Of a DNA stretch of 64,000 bases, positions 51,821 through 60,861 are shown piece after piece. A program made the translations under genes and the position numbers. This DNA is from Rhodobacteraceae bacterium M385 (GTDB taxonomy: Bacteria > Pseudomonadota > Alphaproteobacteria > Rhodobacterales > Rhodobacteraceae). The stretch is from positions 1,364,001-1,428,000 of the forward strand of contig CP081102.1 of NCBI GenBank assembly GCA_025141835.1. Direction: 5' to 3'. Numbering within the stretch: the first letter of the stretch is position 1; every line of letters begins with the position of its first letter. The notes below the pieces were generated by a model that did not search any database, was not told where the DNA came from, and was given only the letters and a program-made list of their open reading frames with translations.

Positions 51821-51951
51821 CGCCCATTCGGTCGCTTTTTTAAAGGCAAATCGGACGATCCAAAGACGTGCAGGTCTTAAATCGTGTACGATCACCGTAA
51901 GGCGATGTTTCAGCCCCCCCACATGGGGCCGGAAAATAATCCGCATGTTTT

Positions 51952-51981
51952 TGATCCAATCCCATGGGGCAGGCGTATCAG
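51952..51981 (+). promoter_or_regulatory. RpoE/ChrR (ECF)-type promoter candidate
   Basis: TGATCC at 51952-51957, an 18-base spacer, then TATCAG (51976-51981), 25 bases before the FAD oxidoreductase start. This matches, as I recall it, the Rhodobacter sphaeroides RpoE consensus (TGATCC-N18-TAAGA-like) in the -35 element and spacing, with a weaker -10. Confidence 0.6.
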
Positions 51982-52006
51982 ATACATCTAACCCACCGGA
52001 GTTCCG

Positions 52007-53287
52007 ATGCCCTTTGACGCCCGCCCGATCGCCCCCCAACGTATTGCAATCATTGGCGGAGGCATCTCTGGCCTTGCGGCGGCCTATTTGCTTGCGCGCC
52101 ACCACGCCGTCACGATTTTTGAGGCCGCGCCACGGCTGGGCGGCCACGCCCGTACGGTGATGGCGGGGCGCAATGGGGATCAGCCTGTGGATACGGGCTT
52201 TATCGTGTTCAACTACGCCAATTACCCGCATCTGACGCGGATGTTTCAAGACCTCGACGTGCCGGTGAAGAAAAGCGACATGAGCTTTGGGGCCTCGGTC
52301 GATGGCGGTAGGGTCGAATACGGCCTGCGCGACCTTGGGGCCCTAGCGGCGCAGCGGCGCAACCTGTTGCGGCCGGGTTTCCTGCGTATGGTCCGCGATA
52401 TCCTGCGCTTCAACGACAAGGCCGAGCGTTACGCCACCGACGACAGCGCCACCATCGGAGAGCTGATGGACGACTTGAGCCTGGGCGATTGGTTCCAGCG
52501 GTATTACCTGATGCCTCTGTGCGGGGCGATCTGGTCTACCCCGCCGTCCGAAATCCGCGCCTTTCCCGCCCGCGCTTTGGTGCAGTTCTTCCGCAATCAC
52601 GCGCTGCTGAGCGCGTCGGGCACTCATCAATGGTGGACGGTGGATGGCGGCAGCATCGAATACGTGCGCCGGCTGGAGCAACACCTTCGCGCCCATAGCG
52701 TCACGATCCACACGGCAACGCAGGTGCAACAGGTGGTGCGTGCGGCGGGGGGCGTATCCGTCGTGACGGGGCAGGGCGCACAGGAGCCCTTCGATCAGGT
52801 GATTTTCGCCTGCCATTCCGACCAAGCCTTGCGGCTGTTGCAGCAACCAACAGCGCAAGAACGCACGGCGCTGTCGGCGATGCGCTTCCAGGACAACCAG
52901 ATGATCCTGCACCGCGACACCACCCAGATGCCGCAGCGCCGCGCGGTGTGGTCCAGTTGGGTGTATAAGGCCGATACCACGCGACCGGAGCCCGCCATTG
53001 GTGTCACCTATTGGATGAACCGCTTGCAAGGCATCGCCGAGGCGGACCCGCTGTTCGTGTCGCTCAACCCCTCAACAGAGGTGCCGCAGCATTTGATTTA
53101 CGATCAGACAACCTTCCGCCACCCGGTCTTCGATGGGCCTGCCTTGGCCGCGCAGAAGCAGCTGACGGCGATGCAGGGGCAGAACAACACGTGGTTTGCA
53201 GGGGCTTACACGCGCCACGGATTTCATGAGGATGGCTTCGCCTCGGCCGCGCGGATTGCCCGCCTGATGGACCGGCAGGTGGCCTGA
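52007..53287 (+). CDS. FAD-dependent oxidoreductase (flavin amine oxidase type), lipid operon gene 1
   Basis: The 426-residue protein has a dinucleotide-binding motif IAIIGGGISGLAAAYLLA (about 13-30), followed by FEAAPRLGGHARTV, and a C-terminal ..WFAGAYTRHGFHEDGFASAARIA FAD-closing block. Homologues adjacent to DUF1365 genes belong to the singlet-oxygen response of Rhodobacter relatives, and some of them oxidise methylated fatty acids on the way to furan fatty acids. It lies just after the RpoE-like promoter. The next gene overlaps (TGATG). Confidence 0.85.
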   Translation: MPFDARPIAPQRIAIIGGGISGLAAAYLLARHHAVTIFEAAPRLGGHARTVMAGRNGDQPVDTGFIVFNYANYPHLTRMFQDLDVPVKKSDMSFGASVDGGRVEYGLRDLGALAAQRRNLLRPGFLRMVRDILRFNDKAERYATDDSATIGELMDDLSLGDWFQRYYLMPLCGAIWSTPPSEIRAFPARALVQFFRNHALLSASGTHQWWTVDGGSIEYVRRLEQHLRAHSVTIHTATQVQQVVRAAGGVSVVTGQGAQEPFDQVIFACHSDQALRLLQQPTAQERTALSAMRFQDNQMILHRDTTQMPQRRAVWSSWVYKADTTRPEPAIGVTYWMNRLQGIAEADPLFVSLNPSTEVPQHLIYDQTTFRHPVFDGPALAAQKQLTAMQGQNNTWFAGAYTRHGFHEDGFASAARIARLMDRQVA

Positions 53288-54039
53288 TGCACAGGCCGGA
53301 ACATATCGCGGGCACTACGACCCATCGGCGCAAGGGGGCAATTAAGCACCATTTTAGCTACGACGTTGATTTCGTGCTGATAAATCCTGAGGCCAGCGCG
53401 CCGGGTCCGGCCCTGTTCGGGCGCAATCGGTTCAACCTGATGGCGGTCCGGGATCGTGACCACGGCGGCCCGATGTCCAAAGGGCGCGGCCCGATCTGGG
53501 CGCGAGAAGTGTTGGAACGTCATGGGCTAGCCAGCGACGGCGTCGATCTTCGCCTGCTCACGCAGCCAAGCTATCTGGGCTATGCGTTCAACCCCGTCAG
53601 CTTCTGGCTCGCACAGCGGGATGAGGCGCTGGTTGCGGTCATCGCCGAAGTCTCCACCCCTTTTGGCGACCGTCATTCCTACCTTTGCCATTCCCCCGAT
53701 TTTGCCCCGATCACGGCGTTGACGCGGATCACGACGCAGAAATCCCTTCATGTCTCGCCCTTCCAAGAGGTGGCCGGAGATTATACGTTTCACTTCGATA
53801 TCAAACGTGACCGCATCGCGATCAATATCCTGCATCGCAATGGCGATCAGGGTGTGTCGGCCAGCCTGTTCGGCCCCCGTGCACCCCTAACCAATCGGGT
53901 CATATTGGGGGCCAGCCTGCGCCGCCCCTTGGGCGCGATGCGCACCATGGCGTTGATCTACTGGCAGGCCCTGCGACTGAAGTTGAAGGGGGCTGTGTAT
54001 CGCCCCCGGCCAACGCCGCCAAATTCGGAGGTAACCTAA
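53287..54039 (+). CDS. DUF1365 protein, lipid operon gene 2
   Basis: The 250-residue protein has the DUF1365 pattern: HRRKGAIKHHFSYDVDFVLI, a SYLGYAFNPVSFWL core and VSPFQEVAGDYTFHF. It has no catalytic motif I can name. It nearly always accompanies the FAD oxidoreductase and a CFA-type methyltransferase, so a lipid role is inferred. It is translationally coupled on both sides. Confidence 0.88.
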   Translation: MHRPEHIAGTTTHRRKGAIKHHFSYDVDFVLINPEASAPGPALFGRNRFNLMAVRDRDHGGPMSKGRGPIWAREVLERHGLASDGVDLRLLTQPSYLGYAFNPVSFWLAQRDEALVAVIAEVSTPFGDRHSYLCHSPDFAPITALTRITTQKSLHVSPFQEVAGDYTFHFDIKRDRIAINILHRNGDQGVSASLFGPRAPLTNRVILGASLRRPLGAMRTMALIYWQALRLKLKGAVYRPRPTPPNSEVT

Positions 54040-55196
54040 TGTTATTCCTTACCAAACGCGTGAAACACGACTTTCTGGAGAGCTGCGCCCGTATCCGTCA
54101 AGGCACCCTGCGCCTGCGCACGCCCGAAGGCGAGGTGTATGATTTCGGCGACGGCGGCACCGCGGCCGAGATCGAGATCCACGATTGGTCTGTTGTCACC
54201 TCTCTTGCCGCGCGCGGTGATATCGGCCTGGGCGAAACCTATGTGGCGGGTCTGTGGGACACGCCCTCCATCGCCGATCTGACCGAAGTGGCCGTGCGCA
54301 ACATGGAGAAGCTTGAGGGCTACGCCTATCCCGGCTTTTGGAACAACCTGAAGTTTCTGGCCGCCAACCGTCTGATGCGGGCCAATTCCGTGCGCGGTGC
54401 GGCGCGGAACATCCGGGCCCATTACGATGTGGGCAATGAGTTCTATCAGCTGTGGCTGGATGAGACGATGACCTATTCCTCGGCGCTATTTGCCCCCGGT
54501 GATGACGATCTAAGCCGGGCGCAGAACCGCAAGTACGACAGGATCTTGCAGCATTTAGGCAGCGGAGAGCGGGTGTTGGAGATCGGCTGCGGGTGGGGCG
54601 GTTTTGCCGAACGCGCCGCCGAGCATGGGCGCGATGTGACGGGGCTTACGATCTCTCCCAGCCAAAAAGGCTACGCCGATGCGCGTCTGGATGGCCGCGC
54701 TGAAATCCGCCTTCAGGATTACCGGAAATGCGACGGGAAGTTCGATAACATCGTCTCGATCGAGATGATCGAGGCCGTGGGTGAAACCTATTGGCCCACG
54801 TATTTCGCCACCCTGAAAGACCGGCTGGCAGACAGGGGGCATGCGGTCATTCAGGCGATCACGGTGCCGAATGATTACTTCAAGACCTATCGCAAAAGCT
54901 CGGATTACATCCGCCATTACACCTTTCCCGGCGGCATGTTGCTCTCGGACGCCGTCATTGCGGATCAGGCAAAGCGGGCAGGGCTGATGGTGAAGGATAG
55001 CCACGCCTTTGGGGCTGATTACGCCCGCACCCTGTCCATCTGGAGCGACCGTCTGGACGCACAGGCTGACCGCATCCGGCGCTTGGGCTACTCCGACAGC
55101 TTCCTGCGCAACTGGCGCTATTATCTGGGCATTTGCGCGGGCTCATTCTCTGCGGATCACACCAACGTCGTGCAAGTGGAGCTGGCCCATGCCTGA
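54039..55196 (+). CDS. cyclopropane-fatty-acyl-phospholipid synthase-type methyltransferase, lipid operon gene 3
   Basis: The 385-residue protein has the CFA/mycolic-acid methyltransferase layout: an N-terminal lipid-binding part, HYDVGNEFYQLWLDETMTYSSALF (about 128-151), the SAM motif VLEIGCGWGGFAE (near 180), and EMIEAVGETYWPTYF with the active-site Glu/Tyr. It adds a methylene or methyl to unsaturated phospholipid acyl chains. It may be the methyltransferase step toward furan fatty acids (UfaM-like) rather than CFA itself. GGAGGT lies before its ATG. Confidence 0.9.
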   Translation: MLFLTKRVKHDFLESCARIRQGTLRLRTPEGEVYDFGDGGTAAEIEIHDWSVVTSLAARGDIGLGETYVAGLWDTPSIADLTEVAVRNMEKLEGYAYPGFWNNLKFLAANRLMRANSVRGAARNIRAHYDVGNEFYQLWLDETMTYSSALFAPGDDDLSRAQNRKYDRILQHLGSGERVLEIGCGWGGFAERAAEHGRDVTGLTISPSQKGYADARLDGRAEIRLQDYRKCDGKFDNIVSIEMIEAVGETYWPTYFATLKDRLADRGHAVIQAITVPNDYFKTYRKSSDYIRHYTFPGGMLLSDAVIADQAKRAGLMVKDSHAFGADYARTLSIWSDRLDAQADRIRRLGYSDSFLRNWRYYLGICAGSFSADHTNVVQVELAHA

Positions 55197-55926
55197 GCGC
55201 GAGACCATTTGGATCATCGGCGCCAGTGACGGCATCGGTGCGGCCTTGGCACGGGCTTGGGCGGGCGAAGGCGCGCGGTTGATCTTGTCGGCCCGTTCCG
55301 AGGGAGCGTTGCAAGACCTCGCCGCAAGCCTCGGCCCGGATCACGTGGCGCTGCCCTTGGATGTGGCGGATCGGAGCAGCCTTGTGGCGGCGGCTGAAAG
55401 GATCGCAGACATCGGCCCGTTGGACCGTGTCGTCCACTTGGCGGCAATGTATGACCCCGGCAAAGTCGCGGAACTGGACCCGGACACCGCCGCTCAAATC
55501 GTCACCGTGAACCTCACTGGAACGTTCCATATCGCCCAAATCGCCCCGCCGCTGTTGCGCGAAGGCGGGCAACTGGCGCTTTGCGGCTCGGTCGCGGGGT
55601 ATATCGGCTTACCGCAGGGCCAAATCTATTCGGCCACGAAGGCGGGGGTGATGAACTTGGCGCAATCGCTTCGGGCCGAGCTTTCAGGCAGCCGCGATGT
55701 GCGTCTGATAAGCCCCGGTTTCGTCGATACGCGCCTGACCCAACGCAACAATTTTACCATGCCCGCCATGGTCACCCCCGAGGTCGCCGCGCGTGCGATT
55801 ATCGCCGGGCTGAACTCCCGCCGGTTCGAGGTCCACTTCCCGCGCCGCTTCACCTACGCCCTGAAATTGCTGAGCGTTCTGCCCTATTGGGCCGCGCTGC
55901 CCCTAACGCGGCGGTTGACGCAATGA
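55189..55926 (+). CDS. short-chain dehydrogenase/reductase, lipid operon gene 4
   Basis: The 245-residue SDR has GASDGIG (about 11-17), a DVAD segment, Ser in LCGS and the catalytic YSATK near 145. A hydrophobic C-terminus (LLSVLPYWAALPL) suggests membrane contact. The ATG at 55189 overlaps the CFA gene by eight bases, which rules out the longer frame beginning inside that gene. Probably acts on a lipid-derived ketone or alcohol; inference. Confidence 0.85.
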   Translation: MPERETIWIIGASDGIGAALARAWAGEGARLILSARSEGALQDLAASLGPDHVALPLDVADRSSLVAAAERIADIGPLDRVVHLAAMYDPGKVAELDPDTAAQIVTVNLTGTFHIAQIAPPLLREGGQLALCGSVAGYIGLPQGQIYSATKAGVMNLAQSLRAELSGSRDVRLISPGFVDTRLTQRNNFTMPAMVTPEVAARAIIAGLNSRRFEVHFPRRFTYALKLLSVLPYWAALPLTRRLTQ

Positions 55927-55960
55927 ACGCAAGTTTCCCTTCTTTCACTGGAGTCCAGCC

Positions 55961-56359
55961 ATGAATATTCTGATCCTTTATATTGCAACCGCATTAATCT
56001 TCTTTGCAGCCGACGCGGTCGGGCTGCGGTTGTTGGTTAAACCGGTGTTTGATCGACACATCGACCACCTCTATGCCGACAGCTTCCGCGCGGTGCCGGC
56101 AGCGTTGTTCTACCTTGGCTATGTGGGGGGCATTTTGTGGTTCGTGTCCTTGCCCGCGCTGCGGGCCGGTGACCCTTCTGCGGCGCTGATCGGCGGTGTG
56201 ATATTGGGCCTGATGGCTTACGGTACTTACGAATTTACCAACTTCGCCACCTTGGCGGATTGGACGGCAGAGCAGGTCATCGTGGACACCCTTTGGGGCG
56301 GTGTGTTGACCGGTTTCGCCGCCTGGGCCGGAGTTATGGTGACGCGCGCGGTGGTTTAG
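55961..56359 (+). CDS. DUF2177 membrane protein, lipid operon gene 5
   Basis: The 132-residue protein has four membrane helices and the DUF2177 features LRLLVKPVFDRHIDHL, YLGYVGGI, GLMAYGTYEFTNFATL and DTLWGGVLTG. The family recurs in singlet-oxygen-response clusters; molecular function unknown. GGAGTCC precedes the ATG. It ends the operon. Confidence 0.88.
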   Translation: MNILILYIATALIFFAADAVGLRLLVKPVFDRHIDHLYADSFRAVPAALFYLGYVGGILWFVSLPALRAGDPSAALIGGVILGLMAYGTYEFTNFATLADWTAEQVIVDTLWGGVLTGFAAWAGVMVTRAVV

Positions 56360-56554
56360 GGGCCGTATGAGGCTCTTTGACGAAATATTTACCTTCCGGC
56401 AGCTACCCTCGTTCTTGCCCCTTTGCCGTGATCGGATGGGGGAATGGCCATTGCACGATATGCCTTGCCTTCAGAATGGGGGCTATCCATCCCGCGCGTG
56501 ACCTGCCACTAACGCAGAAGGGCAATTGACGTCCCAAGCGCGAAGGAGACTCGA

Positions 56555-57550
56555 TTGCAACCATCTGACTGGACCCGCATCCTTGCGAAATATCGCGAGC
56601 CGAACCATTCGCGCAGTATTTTCGAGGTGGCTGTAACCCTTGCCCCCTTCACCGTGATTTGGGCGTTGGCATGGTGGTCCTTGTCGGTCAGCCCTTGGTT
56701 GGCGCTGGCCCTGGCGGTCGCGAATTCCACTTTTCTTGTGCGGCTGTTCATGATCCAGCACGATTGCGGCCACGGCGCGTTCTTCAAGAACCGTAAAGTG
56801 GGCGATTGGTTAGGCCGTTTCATTGGCGTGCTGACGCTGACGCCCTATGACGTGTGGCGCCGCAACCACGCGATGCACCACGCTACGACAGGTAATCTGG
56901 ATCATCGCGGATCGGGCGACCTGCCAACGCTGACCGTGCGCGAATATCGCGCCAAAAGCTGGATTGGGCGCGCGCTGTATCGGTTGGTTCGTAACCCGTT
57001 GTTTTTGTTCGGCGTCGTGCCGTTCTACACCTTCTTCCTGCAAAACCGTTTGCCCATTGGCGTGATGCGCGGGGGCTGGCGTTACTGGATCAGCGCCCAA
57101 GGCACAAACCTGTGCGTCGCTGCGATTGTGGGGGGGCTGTTCTGGCTTGGCGGTCTGAATGTCGTGCTGTTTATCTTCCTGCCCACGGTGTTTTTGGCGG
57201 CTGTTGTTGGCATGTGGCTGTTCTACATCCAACACCAGTTTGAAGATACGGTTTGGGACCGTGACGGCGATTGGACGATCCAGGACGCGGCGCTGCACGG
57301 CAGCTCTCACTACGATCTGCCCGCTGTATTGCGCTGGCTGACGGGTAATATCGGCGTTCATCACGTCCACCACCTTGCCAGCCGTATCCCGTTCTACCGC
57401 TTGCCCGAAGTGATGCGTGACCACGATGTTTTGGCGCAATCTCAGCGAATTACCCTTTGGGAAAGCTTCAAATGTGCGCGCCTGCATCTGTGGGACGAAG
57501 ATAGCCGCAAGTTGCTGTCCTTCGCCGCCGCGCGGCGTTTGGCGGCTTAA
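56555..57550 (+). CDS. acyl-lipid fatty acid desaturase
   Basis: The 331-residue membrane protein has three histidine boxes, HDCGHG (about 69-74), HAMHH (about 107-111) and HHVHH (about 269-273), and four membrane segments. These are the features of DesA-type acyl-lipid desaturases. The TTG at 56555 is taken as start because AAGGAG lies 7 bases upstream. It follows the lipid operon by 195 bases and may act on the same membrane lipids. It differs in subfamily from the MocD-like protein at 5371. Confidence 0.88.
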   Translation: MQPSDWTRILAKYREPNHSRSIFEVAVTLAPFTVIWALAWWSLSVSPWLALALAVANSTFLVRLFMIQHDCGHGAFFKNRKVGDWLGRFIGVLTLTPYDVWRRNHAMHHATTGNLDHRGSGDLPTLTVREYRAKSWIGRALYRLVRNPLFLFGVVPFYTFFLQNRLPIGVMRGGWRYWISAQGTNLCVAAIVGGLFWLGGLNVVLFIFLPTVFLAAVVGMWLFYIQHQFEDTVWDRDGDWTIQDAALHGSSHYDLPAVLRWLTGNIGVHHVHHLASRIPFYRLPEVMRDHDVLAQSQRITLWESFKCARLHLWDEDSRKLLSFAAARRLAA

Positions 57551-57620
57551 CCCGCCGGGCAATTCGGCTATGGTAGTCTGAGGCGCTTTGCCGAATGGGC
57601 GCGATCAGATGGGATAGCCG

Positions 57621-58433
57621 ATGACAGACGATGCCGATGCCGTCCGCGCGTGGTGGCGCACTTCGATCATAGATATGGAGCCGGGAAAGATCGCCTTTCG
57701 CGGCCACCCGGTCGAGGCGCTGATCGGCGCGGTCAGTTTCCCGCAGATGATCTGGCTGATGACGCGCGGCGATCTTCCCACGCCCGAGCAGGGGGCGCTG
57801 CTAGAGGCGGCCTTGGTGGCGGGCGTTGACCACGGCCCGCAAGCGCCCTCTATCGCGGCGGCGCGAATGGCGGCGACCTGCGGCGTTGGCCTCAATAACG
57901 TGATGGCTACGGGGGTAAATATGCTCGGAGATGTCCACGGCGGCGCGGGGGAGCAATGCGCCGAGCTTTACTCAGACATCGCCACCCGCATGGACGACGG
58001 CACCCCGCAAGACGCGGCCATCGACGCGGCCCTTGACGATTGGCGCACGGCTCACGGCAAGATTATCCCCGGCTTTGGTCACCGCTTCCACAAACCCACG
58101 GACCCCCGCGCCCCGCGCATGATGGATTTGGTGCGCGAGGCCGCGAAAGCCGGCGTCGTACAGGGCCGTTTTGCCGACATCGCCGAAGCGCTGCAAACGC
58201 GGATCGGCCAAAACCGAGGCGCCCCCATTGCGATGAATATCGACGGGGCGACAGCGGTGATCTTCTGTGAGCTAGGCTTCGCGCCGCCTCTGGCACGGGG
58301 CCTGTTTTGCCTGTCGCGCTCTGTCGGCATCCTCGCCCATGGGTGGGAACAGATGCAGCAGGGAGGCCGAAACAAGGGCCCAATGCCCCCGGCCTACCTG
58401 CCACTTTATGCACCGGACGCGGGCGAAACCTAA
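57621..58433 (+). CDS. citryl-CoA lyase / short citrate synthase-like protein
   Basis: The 270-residue protein is about two thirds of a citrate synthase. It has the active-site-type histidines in DVHGGAGEQC (near 100) and FGHRFHKPTDPRAPRM (near 152), and a C-terminal NIDGATA block with an Asp-containing active-site segment. Such short forms are annotated as citryl-CoA lyases in Rhodobacteraceae; the physiological reaction in this group is not settled. Its stop overlaps the end of the convergent helicase gene. Confidence 0.82.
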   Translation: MTDDADAVRAWWRTSIIDMEPGKIAFRGHPVEALIGAVSFPQMIWLMTRGDLPTPEQGALLEAALVAGVDHGPQAPSIAAARMAATCGVGLNNVMATGVNMLGDVHGGAGEQCAELYSDIATRMDDGTPQDAAIDAALDDWRTAHGKIIPGFGHRFHKPTDPRAPRMMDLVREAAKAGVVQGRFADIAEALQTRIGQNRGAPIAMNIDGATAVIFCELGFAPPLARGLFCLSRSVGILAHGWEQMQQGGRNKGPMPPAYLPLYAPDAGET

Positions 58434-60532
58434 GACGGATCGCGCCGCTTGGACGCCTTGGGCGCGCGGGGTTTGCGCGGCTTCGGCGCGCCTTTTCCAC
58501 CCGCCTCAGTGGCGGCCGCGCGGCGGGCTTTGTTCTTCTTGCTGTTGGGTTTCCCGGTGGTGGGCGCGCCTAGTCGTGCGCCGGGGTTAGCCGCCGTTTT
58601 ACCCTCGGGCCGCGTGGGGCGCTCGAACCCTGCGCCGCCGTCGGGCTTGCTGTTCTTGTGGCGTGGCTTGCGGGCCTTCCACGGCTCGGCCTGGGGCAAA
58701 TCCGGCTTGCTCTCTGCTGCATTGTGGCGCGGCTTGCCGCCGGTGGCGGGCTTTTTTGGCTTCTTCTGGCGCGGCTCCGGCGCGTCGTTCCAATCAATCG
58801 GCTTGGAATGCCCCGGCTTTGGACCGCTCGACTTGGGACCGCTCGGTTTGGGTCCGTCATGGTCGCGTGGCGCAGGCTTGGGCCCGCGTCGGTCATTGGA
58901 CTTGTTGGTGCGCGGTTTGCGATCTTGGGGCGCATCGCCCCGTGGCGGACGCGGGCCGCGATCAACATTTGGGGCACTGTCTAAACGGGTCAGCGCCGCA
59001 CCGTCTTCAAGCTGCATTTTTCCACCAATAGCGGACAGGAAGCCATCAACGGCGCTTTCGCGCAGCTCAATGAACGAGGCCTCGTGGTGGATGCGGATTG
59101 CGCCCACGTCTTCGCGGCTGATCTTGCCCATCTTGCACAGCATCGGCAGCAGTCGGCGTGGCTCTGCGCCCACCGCTTGGCCCCCGGCGAGTGAGAACCA
59201 GACGCTCGGTCCGAAGGGCTTGCGTTCGGGCGCGGCGGTCACATCGGACAGCTCCTCCGGCGCCGAGCGGCGCTCTCGGTACATACGCACAAAGGCGGCG
59301 GCCAGTTGCTCGGCAGAATACATCTCGGCCAAACGTGCCACCGCGTCGCGGTTGGCGGGCTCAATTTCAGCCTCCCAATCACTGCTTTGCATCATCCGCT
59401 CATCGTCTTTGGCGGTGACCTCTTCGGCCGAAGGCGCGTCGGCCCAAACGGCGGTCAGCTTGGCCCACCCCAACAGGCGTTGCGCCTTCTTGCGGGCAGC
59501 AGGCGGCACGATCAGGGCAGAAACCCCCTTGCGTCCGGCGCGGCCCGTGCGGCCAGAGCGGTGCAGAAGGGTATCTTGGTTCGTCGGCAATTCGGCGTGG
59601 ATCACCAGTTCTAGATTGGGCAAATCGATGCCGCGCGCCGCCACGTCAGTGGCCACACAGACCTGCGCCCGTCCATCGCGCATGGCTTGCAGGGCATTGG
59701 TCCGCTCCGATTGGGTCAATTCCCCCGACAAAGCCACGACCGAAAATCCCCGGTTCGACAGCCGTGTCGTCATCCGGTTCACCGTGGCGCGGGTGTTGCA
59801 GAAGACGATGGCATTGGGCGCCTCGTAGTAGCGCAAGACATTGATGATCGCGTTTTCGCTGTCGCGCGCCGACACGGTCATAGCCCGATATTCGATGTCC
59901 GAATGCTGCTTTTCGCCCGTCGTCGTGGCAATGCGCTCGGCGTTTTTCTGGTAGTTCTGCGCCAGCTTCGCAATTGCGGCAGGCACCGTGGCCGAAAATA
60001 GCAGCGTCTGTCGGTCTGAGGGCGATTCCTCCAGAATGAACTCCAGGTCCTCCCGGAAACCCAGATCCAACATCTCGTCGGCTTCGTCCAACACCACGGC
60101 TTTCAAACCCGACAGGTCAATGGACCCGCGCATGATGTGGTCTTTCAGGCGTCCCGGCGTGGCAACGACGATATGGGCGCCGCGGGCCAAGGCGCGGCGT
60201 TCGTCGCGCATGTCCATGCCTCCCACGGTCGAGGCCAATACCGCCCCCGCATGGGCAAACAGCCAGCTCAACTCGCGCTTCACCTGCATTGCCAGCTCGC
60301 GTGTCGGCGCGATCACCAAGGCCAATGGCGCGCCCGCGGTGCCAAATTCTTCCGCCTCGCCAAACAGGCCCGGCGCAATCGCCAGGCCAAAGCCCAAGGT
60401 CTTGCCCGACCCGGTTTGCGCCGAGACCAGCATATCCTTGCCGGTCAATTCCGGGTCCGAGACCGCCTGTTGCACCGGGGTGAGGGTATCATACCCCTTG
60501 GCGTCGAGGGCTTTTTGAAGGGCCTGTTTCAC
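58430..60532 (-). CDS. DEAD-box RNA helicase with DbpA domain and long basic tail
   Basis: The 700-residue helicase has the Q motif (YDTLTPVQ), AQTGSGKT (38-45), a DEAD motif in VVLDEADEMLDLGF, SAT (motif III), ARGID and HRSGRTGRAGR (motif VI). A DbpA-type RNA-binding domain follows (about 470-540, VGAIRIHHEASFIEL). The last 150 residues are a Lys/Arg/Pro-rich disordered tail with repeated GPKPSGPK-like units. It likely acts in ribosome assembly or cold response, like DeaD/CsdA. The GTG at 60532 matches where homologues begin; upstream frame is not homologous. Confidence 0.9.
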   Translation of the reverse strand: MKQALQKALDAKGYDTLTPVQQAVSDPELTGKDMLVSAQTGSGKTLGFGLAIAPGLFGEAEEFGTAGAPLALVIAPTRELAMQVKRELSWLFAHAGAVLASTVGGMDMRDERRALARGAHIVVATPGRLKDHIMRGSIDLSGLKAVVLDEADEMLDLGFREDLEFILEESPSDRQTLLFSATVPAAIAKLAQNYQKNAERIATTTGEKQHSDIEYRAMTVSARDSENAIINVLRYYEAPNAIVFCNTRATVNRMTTRLSNRGFSVVALSGELTQSERTNALQAMRDGRAQVCVATDVAARGIDLPNLELVIHAELPTNQDTLLHRSGRTGRAGRKGVSALIVPPAARKKAQRLLGWAKLTAVWADAPSAEEVTAKDDERMMQSSDWEAEIEPANRDAVARLAEMYSAEQLAAAFVRMYRERRSAPEELSDVTAAPERKPFGPSVWFSLAGGQAVGAEPRRLLPMLCKMGKISREDVGAIRIHHEASFIELRESAVDGFLSAIGGKMQLEDGAALTRLDSAPNVDRGPRPPRGDAPQDRKPRTNKSNDRRGPKPAPRDHDGPKPSGPKSSGPKPGHSKPIDWNDAPEPRQKKPKKPATGGKPRHNAAESKPDLPQAEPWKARKPRHKNSKPDGGAGFERPTRPEGKTAANPGARLGAPTTGKPNSKKNKARRAAATEAGGKGAPKPRKPRAPKASKRRDPS

Positions 60533-60718
60533 GTCTAATCCACTTTCATCAACACGTCGCGCCTCCGAAAGGCGTTCGCAAGGGGCCGCACCTAACGCCT
60601 TGCACCGCAGAAGTATAGGGTACTCGCGCGTCGCAGGCAGTGCCGCAACGTCGCGCTCCCGTTCCTTATCAAAAACGCGTCGTCCCTGCTTCCTTGTTCT
60701 AAAAATATCCTGGGGGGT

Positions 60719-60738
60719 TTGGGGGGCTAGCCCCCCAA
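60719..60738. repeat. 20-bp perfect GC-rich palindrome
   Basis: TT, six G, CTAG, six C, AA form a perfect palindrome preceded by TCTAAAAATATCCTGG in the helicase/subtilase gap. I recall similar G-run/C-run intergenic palindromes in other Rhodobacterales; it could form a cruciform or act as a transcription barrier. The rest of 60533-60770 shows no gene. Confidence 0.6.
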
Positions 60739-60770
60739 GCTCAACGCTTGCCCCAAACGCGCCGACCGCT

Positions 60771-60809
60771 AAAAAAATTGCCCGGCAACCAAGGGGATGG
60801 CTGCCGGGC
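60771..60809 (-). terminator. intrinsic terminator of the subtilase/PAP2 operon
   Basis: On the minus strand GCCCGGCA and TGCCGGGC pair around a 14-base loop and are followed by AATTTTTTT. It lies about 50 bases after the subtilase stop. Confidence 0.85.
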
Positions 60810-60861
60810 GGATGAGACGCGCTGGAAGAGTATGCGCGCCTTTCAAGATGCCCCACTGGAA

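Noticed and set aside
58449..59828. A 459-codon plus-strand frame opposite the helicase tail
   Set aside because: Low-complexity Gly/Ser/Arg composition results from the antisense of the Lys/Pro-rich tail; the helicase motifs on the minus strand are unmistakable.
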